Shown here in pieces: positions 7,736 through 16,300 of a DNA stretch of 59,200 nucleotides (position 1 is the first letter of the stretch; each line of letters starts with the position of its first letter). The stretch is from Acetobacteraceae bacterium (GTDB lineage Bacteria > Pseudomonadota > Alphaproteobacteria > Acetobacterales > Acetobacteraceae): assembly GCA_030041255.1 (NCBI GenBank), contig JASHOF010000098.1, positions 1 through 59,200 of the forward strand. The letters run 5' to 3'. Made by a program: the position numbers and the translations under genes. A model generated the notes under the pieces. That model was not told where the DNA came from. It saw nothing but the letters and a program-made list of their open reading frames with translations, and ran no database searches.

Positions 7736-8637
7736 ACAGGGCCGCGTTTGTCGCCGTGACCTTGGCCGCCGCGCTGCTTACGAGGTGCGGGGGCGGCACG
7801 GCGCCGGCGACAAAGCCGACCGACACGGCGATGCAGCGGACTTCGGAAGCGGGCAACCTTGCCTTCACGATGGACCGCCCGGCAGAGGCGGCGGCTCAGT
7901 ACGAGCAGGCGCTGCAGCGCGCCGAGGCGCGCGACGATGCAGCCGCCATCGGCGATTACGGCTATGACCTTGCGGTTGCCGACCTTGCTGCCGACCAGTC
8001 GAAGAAGGCGCTGGCGGCGGCTCGCATGACCCGGATCGAACTGGCGCGGCGCGGTCTTTCGGCTTTTCCTGCTTTGCAACTGGCGGAAGCCACTGCGCTC
8101 TACAGGCTCGGAGAGCGAGAGCAGGCGGCGCGCCTGGCGCGGGTGGTCGAAGCCGGCGACGATGCCGCCGCCGCCGCCGGCGCGAGCTTCCTCCTCGGCC
8201 TGATCGCGGATGAATCGGGCGACCAGGCCGGGCTGGACGCTGCGCTGGCCCGGCTCTCCCACCCGGCGACGAACGAAGAGAGCGCGGATGCCTTCGAGCT
8301 TGCAGCGCGGCGAGACCTTCGCGATGGCGATTTCGCCACCGCGGCGCGCGAGGCTGGGCGCGCGGCTGAACTCAGGCGAACCGGCCTCGACTATCGTGGC
8401 ATGGCGCGCGCGCTCGCCTTGCAGGGAGCGGCTGAAGCCGAGGCGGGCGACAGCAGCGCGGCGGCGAACCTCTATATCCGTGCTGCGCAGAGCGCCGCCG
8501 CGCAAGGAGATGCCGATACCGCGCGCCCGTGGCTGCGACGGGCGCTGGCCCTGGCCAACACGCCGGCGCTGAGAATGCTGGCAGAGCAGACACTCGCGGA
8601 TCTGGCGAATGCTCCGGCCACGGCAGGCCGCCGCTGA
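7732..8637 (+). CDS. exported helical-repeat (TPR-like) protein of the MCE operon
   Basis: 301 residues from a GTG that overlaps the MCE gene stop. The N-terminus is hydrophobic and followed by LLTRCGGG. This resembles a lipobox, but Arg at -1 is unusual, so lipoprotein status is doubtful. The rest is alternating Ala-rich helices with TPR-like features (AGNLAFTMDRPAEAAAQYEQ at about 38-57; GDSSAAANLYIRAAQSAAAQ near 230-250). In several Mla-type operons a periplasmic protein or lipoprotein completes the transporter, and this one may bridge the MCE protein and the outer membrane. The exact partner is inference. It is the last gene of the operon; a convergent gene follows after 91 bases. Confidence 0.78.
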   Translation: MNRAAFVAVTLAAALLTRCGGGTAPATKPTDTAMQRTSEAGNLAFTMDRPAEAAAQYEQALQRAEARDDAAAIGDYGYDLAVADLAADQSKKALAAARMTRIELARRGLSAFPALQLAEATALYRLGEREQAARLARVVEAGDDAAAAAGASFLLGLIADESGDQAGLDAALARLSHPATNEESADAFELAARRDLRDGDFATAAREAGRAAELRRTGLDYRGMARALALQGAAEAEAGDSSAAANLYIRAAQSAAAQGDADTARPWLRRALALANTPALRMLAEQTLADLANAPATAGRR

Positions 8638-8728
8638 GGCGGCCCGCGATCGCCCGAGGCGGAATCGTCGGCGGGCGTGAATCGCGGGCTCGAATAAACC
8701 GCGCCAGCGCTTCTCCGCTCAGAAAATA

Positions 8729-10114
8729 TCAGGCGACAGCGGGAGTGGCGGCGATGTCGGAGTGCTGGGAGGTGAACTTGCAGGACGGCGTGTCCATCTC
8801 CCGGAGCTTCTGCTGGCGGTAGAAGAACGGGCTGTTCGCGGCCGGGCAGAAATGGGTGACGAGGCTCAGGCGCGTGCGTTCCGGCCTGGTGACCGGAGAG
8901 CCGCCGTGCGCGAGGTCGGCGTGCCAGACCAGGAGATCACCCTTGCGGCCGAGAAACGATGTTTTCGTGTGGTTGTACCGGCGGGCGTCCTCGTGCAGGC
9001 TGGTGAGGAACTTGTCGTGCTCGGCGCCGTAGTCGGCGTCGGCGGTGTTCATCCATTTGCTGACGCCACCGAAGCGATAGTCCGGGGCGCGGTGGCTGCC
9101 GACGAAATACTGGAGCTCGCCGGTGCCCTGCCCGATATCCTCGAGTGCGAGCCAGGTCGCGGCCAGCGCGAGCGGATTGCCATCCACCCGCACATAGGCG
9201 GTGTCCTTGTGCATGGGCTGCTGCGAACCGTGCCAGAAAGTGAGGCTCTGGAACGCCTGCGGCTTGTCGTCGAAGATGGTGTGCAGGAACTCGACCACCG
9301 GCGGGGCGCTGATCGCGGCCCGCGCGGCGGCGGAATAGGCGAACGCATCGAGCAGCTTGGTGCGGCCCGCGCGGTAGGAGATGTCGGGCGGCAGGACGCG
9401 GAGCTGACCGTCTGGCTCGTGGGTTTCCATGCGCATGGTGGGCGGCGGGTTGGCCCAGAACGCTTCGAGGTCGGCGACGATGCGATCGACGACGACCTCG
9501 GGGACCGCCTTCTCGATGACGAGATAGCCGTCGCGCACGAAACGAAAAATCCGCTCGGCGAGAAGATTGGAGACGAGGCCGAGGCGATGCCGTTCCGCGA
9601 GGCGATCGACCCAATCCGAGCGGTCGATCCAGAGGCCGCCGAAGTGACTGGAATAGGTGGCCTCGGAGGCAGCCTTGCGGGCGCCGGGCGGCGCTTCCGG
9701 CATGCCGAGATAGAGATCCGTTTCGGTAAAGCGGACGCGGATGCGCCCCGCATCCTCGGCACTGATTTCGGGCGGGAAGTCGAAACGGAACTCGCACCTG
9801 CCGTCGCCGAAGCCGGACTCCTTCACGTCCTCGCGGGGGTTCTCGGCCCGGCACTGAGCAATGGTGCGGCCGTCGAGCACGATATCGAGCAGGGGCTTCA
9901 TTTCGGATGCCCCGACGATCGTGATCCAGCCGGAAATGCCGTGACGGTCGAAGCGTTCGAACGCGCCGCGCACATTGATGCCGGGCGCCGCGGGCGGGGA
10001 TGCGGCCGGAACTTCCTTGAGGGCGACCTCGGCCACCCGGACCGGCAGCACGGAGACCCCGGCGCTTCCCGCCACTGTCGTCTTTCCGCCGCGGCGCTTT
10101 TCCGCTTGGAGCAT
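8729..10114 (-). CDS. phytanoyl-CoA dioxygenase (PhyH) family Fe(II)/2-oxoglutarate oxygenase
   Basis: 461 residues. An N-terminal beta-rich domain of about 150 residues (RGAFERFDRHGISGWITIVG...) precedes a PhyH catalytic domain (about 190-440). The iron ligands are visible: HKD in QQPMHKDTAYV, and the distal His in LAHGGSPVTRPERTRLSLVTH, where the Arg would hold 2-oxoglutarate. The reaction is probably hydroxylation of a small molecule or lipid; the substrate is unknown. The N-terminal domain resembles carbohydrate-related modules seen in glycan or O-antigen gene sets, which fits the divergent sulfotransferase-like gene. AGGGGCGAG precedes the ATG. Two 21-base repeats lie in the upstream region. 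Confidence 0.85.
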   Translation of the reverse strand: MLQAEKRRGGKTTVAGSAGVSVLPVRVAEVALKEVPAASPPAAPGINVRGAFERFDRHGISGWITIVGASEMKPLLDIVLDGRTIAQCRAENPREDVKESGFGDGRCEFRFDFPPEISAEDAGRIRVRFTETDLYLGMPEAPPGARKAASEATYSSHFGGLWIDRSDWVDRLAERHRLGLVSNLLAERIFRFVRDGYLVIEKAVPEVVVDRIVADLEAFWANPPPTMRMETHEPDGQLRVLPPDISYRAGRTKLLDAFAYSAAARAAISAPPVVEFLHTIFDDKPQAFQSLTFWHGSQQPMHKDTAYVRVDGNPLALAATWLALEDIGQGTGELQYFVGSHRAPDYRFGGVSKWMNTADADYGAEHDKFLTSLHEDARRYNHTKTSFLGRKGDLLVWHADLAHGGSPVTRPERTRLSLVTHFCPAANSPFFYRQQKLREMDTPSCKFTSQHSDIAATPAVA

Positions 10115-10130
10115 GGTGGTGCTCGCCCCT

Positions 10131-10172
10131 TACCGGTCGGGTCATGCAGGTTATCGGTCGGGTCATACAGGG
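10131..10172. repeat. two tandem 21-base repeats upstream of the oxygenase gene
   Basis: TACCGGTCGGGTCATGCAGGT-like units at 10131-10151 and 10152-10172 agree at 18 of 21 positions. They sit 17-58 bases upstream of the PhyH start, in the 343-base divergent region shared with the sulfotransferase-like gene. They could be regulator sites spaced by two helical turns or a simple duplication. I see nothing else clear in this intergenic region. Confidence 0.7.
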
Positions 10173-10457
10173 CCCGACCCGGCACGTTCAGCCTATCGCA
10201 GATGCTCCGGAAGAGGCAAGCCGCGCAATCGTGACGAAAATGCGATGAAATGCCGGGCGAGGCTTGCAGGAGCGGGGTCGGTCAGCAGCACGGGCGGGTG
10301 CGCTTGCGCGTAGAAGGCGCCATGGTAGTGTCGGCTGACCGACGTTCCGGGCGATCGCCGCTGGCGGAGCGGAGGAGATCAGCGCGCGGGAGCGCGGCAC
10401 GGGCGCGGCACGCGCACCATCGCCAACGAGGACCCCGACAAGGACCGATGTGACCGC

Positions 10458-11549
10458 ATGGATGAACTCGTGCTCCACCTCGGCATGCCGAAGACCGGCA
10501 GCTCCGCGCTGCAGGTGTTCCTGGCCCGCAATCGCGATGCGCTGCTTGCGCGCGGCGTCGACTACCTGCCGATCGGCGAATTCCAGCTCGGCGTCAAAGG
10601 CCGGATCACGGCCGGCAACGGCGCGTTTCTTGCGCGCACGCTGCTGGCCTCGAACTCACCGGCCAGGATCGACGAGCCGGAACGGCATCGCGCCGAATTC
10701 GAGGCCGCGGTGGCGAACAGCAGCGCGCGCATCGGCGTCGTTTCGAGCGAGCTTCTCATCGATGCCAGGCAGGAGGAGATCGGGCCGCTGATCGCAAGCC
10801 TCAGGGAGCGCGGCATTGTCGTGAAGGCGCTCTATTACATCCGCCGGCACGATCAGTTCCTTGCCTCCGCCTACATGCAGCAGGTCAAGCGGCACGGCTA
10901 CACGGACCTGCCGGAGACCTACGTGCGGATCGCCTACAAGCAGCACCCGTTCCTGAAATATCACAGCTTCTACCGCTACCTGTGCGAACTGTTCCGATCC
11001 GGAAATGTGATCTGTCGAATCTATGACGGGGAGGTGATGCAGGGCAGCGGGCTGTTTCACGATTTCCTGAAGGCACTCGGGGTTTCCGCCGAGGGCCTCG
11101 CGCTCGAAGTGCCGGATGTGAATACCAGCCTCTCGCCGAAGGAAGTGGCGATCATGCTGCTGATCAACCGCTACCACCCGCGCATGCAGTTCTCCGATTT
11201 CGTGGTCGAGAACGCGGTCGCATCCGGGACGATGAAGGCCGGAATCGAACACAACATCCTGCCGGCGGCGCTGCTGGCCGAGGTGGAGGAATATTTCCGC
11301 GAAGAGAACCGCCTGATGGCGCGGGAATATTTCGGACGCGAGACATTATTCGAGGCCATGCCGTCCAGCGAGCCGGCCGGGACGGTGGGGAGGCCGGAGC
11401 TTGGGCTCGAGGACCTGATCACGTTCTTCGGCGGGCTCATGGTGCGCTACGACCAGCGGATCGTCGAACTCGAGCAGCGGATCGTCGAACTGGGCATGGT
11501 GATCCGCTCGCTGCGCAACGAGATGCACGGCGCGAGGGCGGCGGACTGA
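10458..11549 (+). CDS. sulfotransferase-like P-loop protein with C-terminal coiled coil
   Basis: 363 residues. GMPKTGSSALQ (9-19) is the 5'-phosphosulfate loop of PAPS-dependent sulfotransferases, and YIRRHDQFLASAYMQ (about 118-132) matches the 3'-phosphate binding segment (R...S). The fold should transfer a sulfuryl group to a carbohydrate or protein. Residues about 328-355 form a short coiled coil in which QRIVELE is repeated. The DNA shows a near-perfect 21-base tandem duplication there (11454-11495). The gene is divergent from the PhyH oxygenase. A cytosolic role in modifying a surface glycan is plausible, not shown. Confidence 0.8.
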   Translation: MDELVLHLGMPKTGSSALQVFLARNRDALLARGVDYLPIGEFQLGVKGRITAGNGAFLARTLLASNSPARIDEPERHRAEFEAAVANSSARIGVVSSELLIDARQEEIGPLIASLRERGIVVKALYYIRRHDQFLASAYMQQVKRHGYTDLPETYVRIAYKQHPFLKYHSFYRYLCELFRSGNVICRIYDGEVMQGSGLFHDFLKALGVSAEGLALEVPDVNTSLSPKEVAIMLLINRYHPRMQFSDFVVENAVASGTMKAGIEHNILPAALLAEVEEYFREENRLMAREYFGRETLFEAMPSSEPAGTVGRPELGLEDLITFFGGLMVRYDQRIVELEQRIVELGMVIRSLRNEMHGARAAD

Positions 11550-11566
11550 GCCCGGCCGCCTGCGGC

Positions 11567-12247
11567 TCAGGCCGTGGCGAGGGCGAGATGCCTGGCGAAG
11601 AAGGCGACGGTGCGGTTCTTGGCGAGAATCGCGTCGTCGTGGCTGTAGCTTGCCCGGTCGTCGCAACCGAAGCCGTGCTGGGCCTTGGGGTAGGTGTAGA
11701 TTTCGGCGTTCGGCTGCGCCTTCCTGACCAGCGCCACGTCGCTCATCGGGATCGAGGCGTCGGCCTCGCCGAAATGCATCTGCACGGGGCAGTGGGCCTT
11801 CTCGTTGCGCGTCGCGACGATGCCGCCGCCGTACCAGGAGACGGCGGCGGAGAAGCGCTGCATGCGGGTGGCGCCGAGCCAGGCGACCGTGCCGCCGAAG
11901 CAATAGCCGACGATGCCGACGCGGCGCCTGCCGTGCGCCGCGCAGGCGGCCTTGAGGTCGAGAATGATGTCGCGATCGCTGAGCCGGGCGCGGAGGGCGC
12001 GTCCACGGGCGACATCGTCGGCGCTGTAGCCGAGTTCGACGCCCGGTTCGACGCGGTCGAAGAGGGCGGGTGCGATGACGGCATAGCCGGTTTCGCCGGC
12101 CAGCGCCTCACAAACCCGCCGGATGTGGGAATTGACGCCGAAAATCTCCTGGATGACGACGAGCCCGATAGCGGCGTCCCCGGAGCCGGCGAAGTAGGCC
12201 GACGCGGTGTGGCCGTCCTCGGCGGTCAACTGGATTCTGGTCGGCAT
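11567..12247 (-). CDS. dienelactone hydrolase family protein
   Basis: 226 residues, the normal length for the family, with the complete catalytic triad. The nucleophile Cys is in GYCFGG (about 115-120), the Asp in GEADASIP (about 160-167), and the His in QHGFGCDDR (about 190-198). The N-terminal VVIQEIFGVN segment holds the conserved Glu that controls the nucleophile. These cytosolic enzymes open lactones in aromatic-compound breakdown, and many act on other esters. No pathway genes for chlorocatechol lie nearby, so the substrate is open. It converges on the sulfotransferase-like gene with a 17-base gap. Confidence 0.92.
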   Translation of the reverse strand: MPTRIQLTAEDGHTASAYFAGSGDAAIGLVVIQEIFGVNSHIRRVCEALAGETGYAVIAPALFDRVEPGVELGYSADDVARGRALRARLSDRDIILDLKAACAAHGRRRVGIVGYCFGGTVAWLGATRMQRFSAAVSWYGGGIVATRNEKAHCPVQMHFGEADASIPMSDVALVRKAQPNAEIYTYPKAQHGFGCDDRASYSHDDAILAKNRTVAFFARHLALATA

Positions 12248-12327
12248 TCTCTACCTCCGCGGGATCGAGGGGGCCAGAATGCGAACAACGGCGGCTCCGT
12301 CAACCCGGCAGCGGAGGCCGGTTACTG

Positions 12328-12349
12328 GACATAAGGATATCTTTATGTC
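12328..12349 (+). promoter_or_regulatory. 22-base palindromic operator, SahR-like
   Basis: GACATAA and TTATGTC arms enclose GGATATCT. The whole 22 bases is a palindrome apart from one symmetric pair. It ends 11 bases before the ATG of the ArsR-methyltransferase gene. From memory it closely matches the operator of SahR-type ArsR regulators of the methionine/SAM cycle (ACATAAAGATATCTTTATGT). Binding would block transcription of the regulator and metH. In this family S-adenosylhomocysteine is thought to release the repressor. Confidence 0.8.
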
Positions 12350-12360
12350 ACTGATACGAC

Positions 12361-13290
12361 ATGGACCGCCTGCTCGCCGGCTTGCGCGCCGCCGCCGACC
12401 CGACCCGGCTCCGCCTGCTCGCCCTCGCCGCACGCGGGCCGTTCTGCGTCAGCGAGTTCACCGCCATCCTCGGGCAGTCCCAGCCGCGGCTGTCGCGGCA
12501 CCTCAGGCTGCTCTGCGAGGCGGGGCTCCTGGAGCGCTCGCGCGAGGGCGCCCACGCCTGGTTCACCCTCCCGGGAGGTGCGGCGGGGACGTTGGTGCGG
12601 GCGATCCTGGCGCGCCTGCCGGATGACGATCCGCTCGTACAGGCGGACAAGCGCAAGGTGGCGCGGGTACTGGCAGAGCGGGCGCGCATCGCCTCCGAGA
12701 GCTTTGTCCGGCAGGGGGCGGACTGGGACGAGATGCGGGCGCTTGGCCTGCCGGCCGGCGATGTATCCGAGGCCCTGCTGGCGCTGTTGCCGGAGGGGAC
12801 GCTCGGGCGGCTGATCGATATCGGCACCGGCACCGGTGGCGCGCTCACGCTGTTCGCACCAAGGATTGCCGAAGGGCTCGGCATCGATGCGAGCCCGGCG
12901 ATGCTGGCGCTGGCACGCACGCGCTTGGCACGCGAGGGGCTTCAGCACTGCGCGGTCAAGCGCGCCGACATGTACCGGCTGCCGCTGCCCGACGGCGGGT
13001 TCGACGTGGCGATCGTGCAGATGGTGCTGCACTACGCCGAGGACCCGGCGGAAGCGCTGATGGAGGCCGCCCGCGTTCTCTCTCCGGACGGGCGCCTCGT
13101 GGTCGTCGACCTGGCGCGGCACCGGCGGCAGAGGACGGCGGAGCGGCTGGCGCATCGCTGGCCCGGCTTCAGCGACGAAGAGATGGCGGGCTGGCTTTCG
13201 GCCGCCGGCCTCAAGCCAAGGCCCGCCACCACCGTTCCCGGGCCGATGCCGGTCAGGCTTTGGCCGGCGGTGCGCGATCTCGCCCATTGA
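12361..13290 (+). CDS. ArsR-family regulator fused to SAM-dependent methyltransferase (SahR-like)
   Basis: 309 residues. An ArsR winged helix spans about 1-80 (AAADPTRLRLLALAARGPFC, recognition helix SQPRLSRHLRLLCEAGLLE). A class I methyltransferase domain spans about 140-270, with IDIGTGTGGAL as the SAM-binding loop, followed by GIDAS and DMYRLPLPDGGFDVAIVQMV. The methyltransferase half probably senses SAM or S-adenosylhomocysteine rather than acting as an enzyme, as proposed for SahR proteins. Its position directly upstream of metH (11-base gap) and directly downstream of the palindrome indicates autoregulation and control of methionine synthesis. A DNA-binding region with no metal-binding Cys pair argues against arsenic sensing. 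Confidence 0.88.
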   Translation: MDRLLAGLRAAADPTRLRLLALAARGPFCVSEFTAILGQSQPRLSRHLRLLCEAGLLERSREGAHAWFTLPGGAAGTLVRAILARLPDDDPLVQADKRKVARVLAERARIASESFVRQGADWDEMRALGLPAGDVSEALLALLPEGTLGRLIDIGTGTGGALTLFAPRIAEGLGIDASPAMLALARTRLAREGLQHCAVKRADMYRLPLPDGGFDVAIVQMVLHYAEDPAEALMEAARVLSPDGRLVVVDLARHRRQRTAERLAHRWPGFSDEEMAGWLSAAGLKPRPATTVPGPMPVRLWPAVRDLAH

Positions 13291-13301
13291 CGGAGCAGAA
13301 G

Positions 13302-16300
13302 ATGCCCTCCCCTCCCCTTCTCGAACTGCTGTCGGAACGCGTGCTGCTCTGCGACGGGGCGATGGGTGCGCGGGTGCAGGGTCTGGCGCTCGATCTCGAG
13401 CGCGACTTCTGGGGCAAGGAAAACTGCACCGACGTGCTCAATCTTTCGCGACCAGACCTGGTGCGGGAGATCCATCGGAGCTATTTCGCGGCCGGTTCCG
13501 ATGCGGTCGAGACGAACACGTTCGGGGCCTCGCCGGTGACGCTCGGCGAGTTCGACCTTGCGGAGCGTGCAGAGGAGATCAACCGGATCGGCGCCGAGCT
13601 GGCGCGCGAGGCCGCGCTTGAGTTCGCCGACGGAAGGCCGCGCTATGTCATCGGCAGCGTCGGCCCGGGGACCAAGCTGCCGAGCCTTGGGCATATCGCC
13701 TACGATCCGCTGGAAGAGGCGCTCTCGGTGCAGTGCCGCGGCCTGATCGAGGGCGGGGTCGATGCGATCCTGATCGAGACCTGCCAGGACCCGCTGCAGA
13801 TCAAGGCGGCGGTCAACGGCGCCAGGCGGGCCCGCGCGGCGCTCGGGAAAGAGCTGCCGATCTTCGTGCAAGTCACCGTCGAGACCACGGGAAGCCTGCT
13901 GGTCGGTCCCGACATCGCGGCGGCGGCGACCATCGTCCATGCCCTCGACGTGGCCATGATGGGTCTCAACTGCGCGACCGGACCGCAGGAGATGGCGGAG
14001 CATGTGCGCTGGCTCGGGCAGAACTGGCCGCGCCTTCTTTCGGTGCAGCCGAACGCCGGGCTGCCCGAGCTGGTGGACGGCAAGCCGCACTATCCGCTGC
14101 AACCGGCCGAGCTTGCGTCCTGGCTCGAGCGGTTCGTGGTCGAGGACGGAGTGAACATGATCGGCGGCTGCTGCGGCACCGCGGAGGGGCATATCGCCGC
14201 GCTCGATCAGATGCTGCGCCGCCTCGGCGAGCCGCGACCGGTGCCGGTCCAGCGCCGGGCGGTGTGGGTGCCGGCGGTTTCCAGCCTCTACAACCCGGTT
14301 CCGTTGCGCCAGGAGAACAGCTTCTTCTCGATCGGGGAACGCTGCAACGCCAACGGCTCGCGCCGCTTCCGTGCCGCCCAGGAGAAGAACGACTGGGACG
14401 GGGCGCTGGCGATGGGCCGCGAGCAGATCGGCGAAGGATCGAACGCGCTCGACATCTGCACGGCCTTCGTCGGGCGGGACGAAATGGCGGAGATGACCGC
14501 CGTGATCAGCCGCTTCAACGCCGGCGTCAATGCGCCGCTGGTGATCGATTCGACCGAGACCCCGGTGATCGAGCGCGCGCTCAAGCTCATCGGCGGCAAG
14601 CCGATCATCAATTCGATCAATTTCGAGGACGGTGAGCAGCGCGCGAAGGAGCGGCTCCTCCTCGCGCGCCGGTTCGGCGCCGGCGTCATCGCGCTCACGA
14701 TCGATGAGGAGGGGATGGCGAAGACGCCCGGGCGCAAGCTCGCGATCGCCGAGAGGCTGGTCGATTTCGCCTGCGGCCGGCATGGGCTGCCGATCGCGGA
14801 CCTGTTGATTGACCCGCTCACTTTCACGATTGCGACGGGCAACGACGACGATCGCAAGCTCGGGCTCTGGACGATCGAGGGAATTCACGCCATCCGCGAG
14901 GCATTCCCCGAGGTGCAGATCGTGCTCGGGCTCTCCAATATCAGCTTCGGGCTCAACCCGCCTGCCCGCGGCGTGCTGAATTCCGTGTTCCTGGACCACT
15001 GCCTCAAGGCGGGCATGACGGCGGCGATCGTGCATGTGAGCAGGCTCCGCCCGCTGCACGAGATTCCGCCTGCCGAGGCGGAGGCGGCGGAGGATCTCAT
15101 CTTCGACCGCCGCCGCGAAGGATATGACCCGCTGGCGCGCCTGCTCGAGCTGTTCGCCGATCGCAAGGAAGAGGCAGGAGGGACAGAGAAGCGCGCCGAG
15201 ACGGTCGAGGAGAGGCTGAAGGAGCGCATCGTCGCCGGCGACCGCAAGGGGCTGAGCGAGGACCTCGCAGCGGCGCTGAAGGCGCATTCGCCGCTCGATA
15301 TCATCAACACCATCCTGCTCGACGGGATGAAGGTGGTCGGGGACTTGTTCGGTGCCGGGCGGATGCAGCTTCCGTTCGTGCTGCAGAGTGCCGAGACCAT
15401 GAAAGCCGCCGTCGCCTATCTCGAACCGTTCATGGAACGCATGGAGGGGCAGGAGAAGGGGACGATCGTGCTCGGGACGGTCAAGGGCGACGTGCACGAT
15501 ATCGGCAAGAATCTCGTCGATATCATCCTGACCAACAATGGCTACCGGGTGGTCAATCTCGGCATCAAGGTGCCGCTTGCGGAGATGCTGGCGGCGGCGG
15601 AGCGGCATCGTGCGCACGCCATCGGGATGTCCGGCCTGCTCGTCAAGTCGACGGTGGTGATGCGGGAGAATCTCGAGGAGATGACACGCCAGGGGCTGGA
15701 GATCCCGGTGCTGCTGGGCGGGGCGGCGCTGACCCGGAGCTATGTCGAGGAGGACTGCGCGGCGGCCTACGCGTGCGGGCGGGTGGCGTATGCGCGCGAT
15801 GCCTTCGACGGGCTTTCGCTGATGGAGAAGGTGACCGGCAACGCCTTCGACGATTACCTGGCGGCGGTGGCGGCGCGGCGGAGCGGACGGCGGCGCCATC
15901 AATCGCGCACGCTCGGCGTGGCCGATCCGCGCGCCTTCCGCCCCGTCGATATCGGCGAGGTGCAGGCGCGGCGGCGGCGGCTGGTGCCGAGAGAGGCCCC
16001 GCCGGTCCCGCCGTTCTGGGGCCCACGCACGATCGAGGCGGCGCCACGCGCGCTCGTTCCTTTCATCAACGAAAGGAGCCTCTATCAGTTCCAGTGGGGA
16101 TTCCGCAAACAGGGCCGCTCGCTCGAGGATTTCCTCGGCTGGGCAAGGCAGGAGCTGCGGCCGGTCCTGAAGCGCATGCTCGCGCTCTGCGAGCAGGAGA
16201 AGATCCTCGCCCCGCGCGCGGTCTATGGCTACTGGCAGGCGGCCGGCCAGGGCAACGACCTGATCCTGTTCGAGAAGGACGGGGTGACGGAACGATGCCG

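Noticed and set aside
13291-13301. Possible cobalamin riboswitch before metH
   Set aside because: Only 11 bases separate metH from the regulator gene, and no B12-box-like sequence precedes the regulator. The palindrome is the only visible control element.
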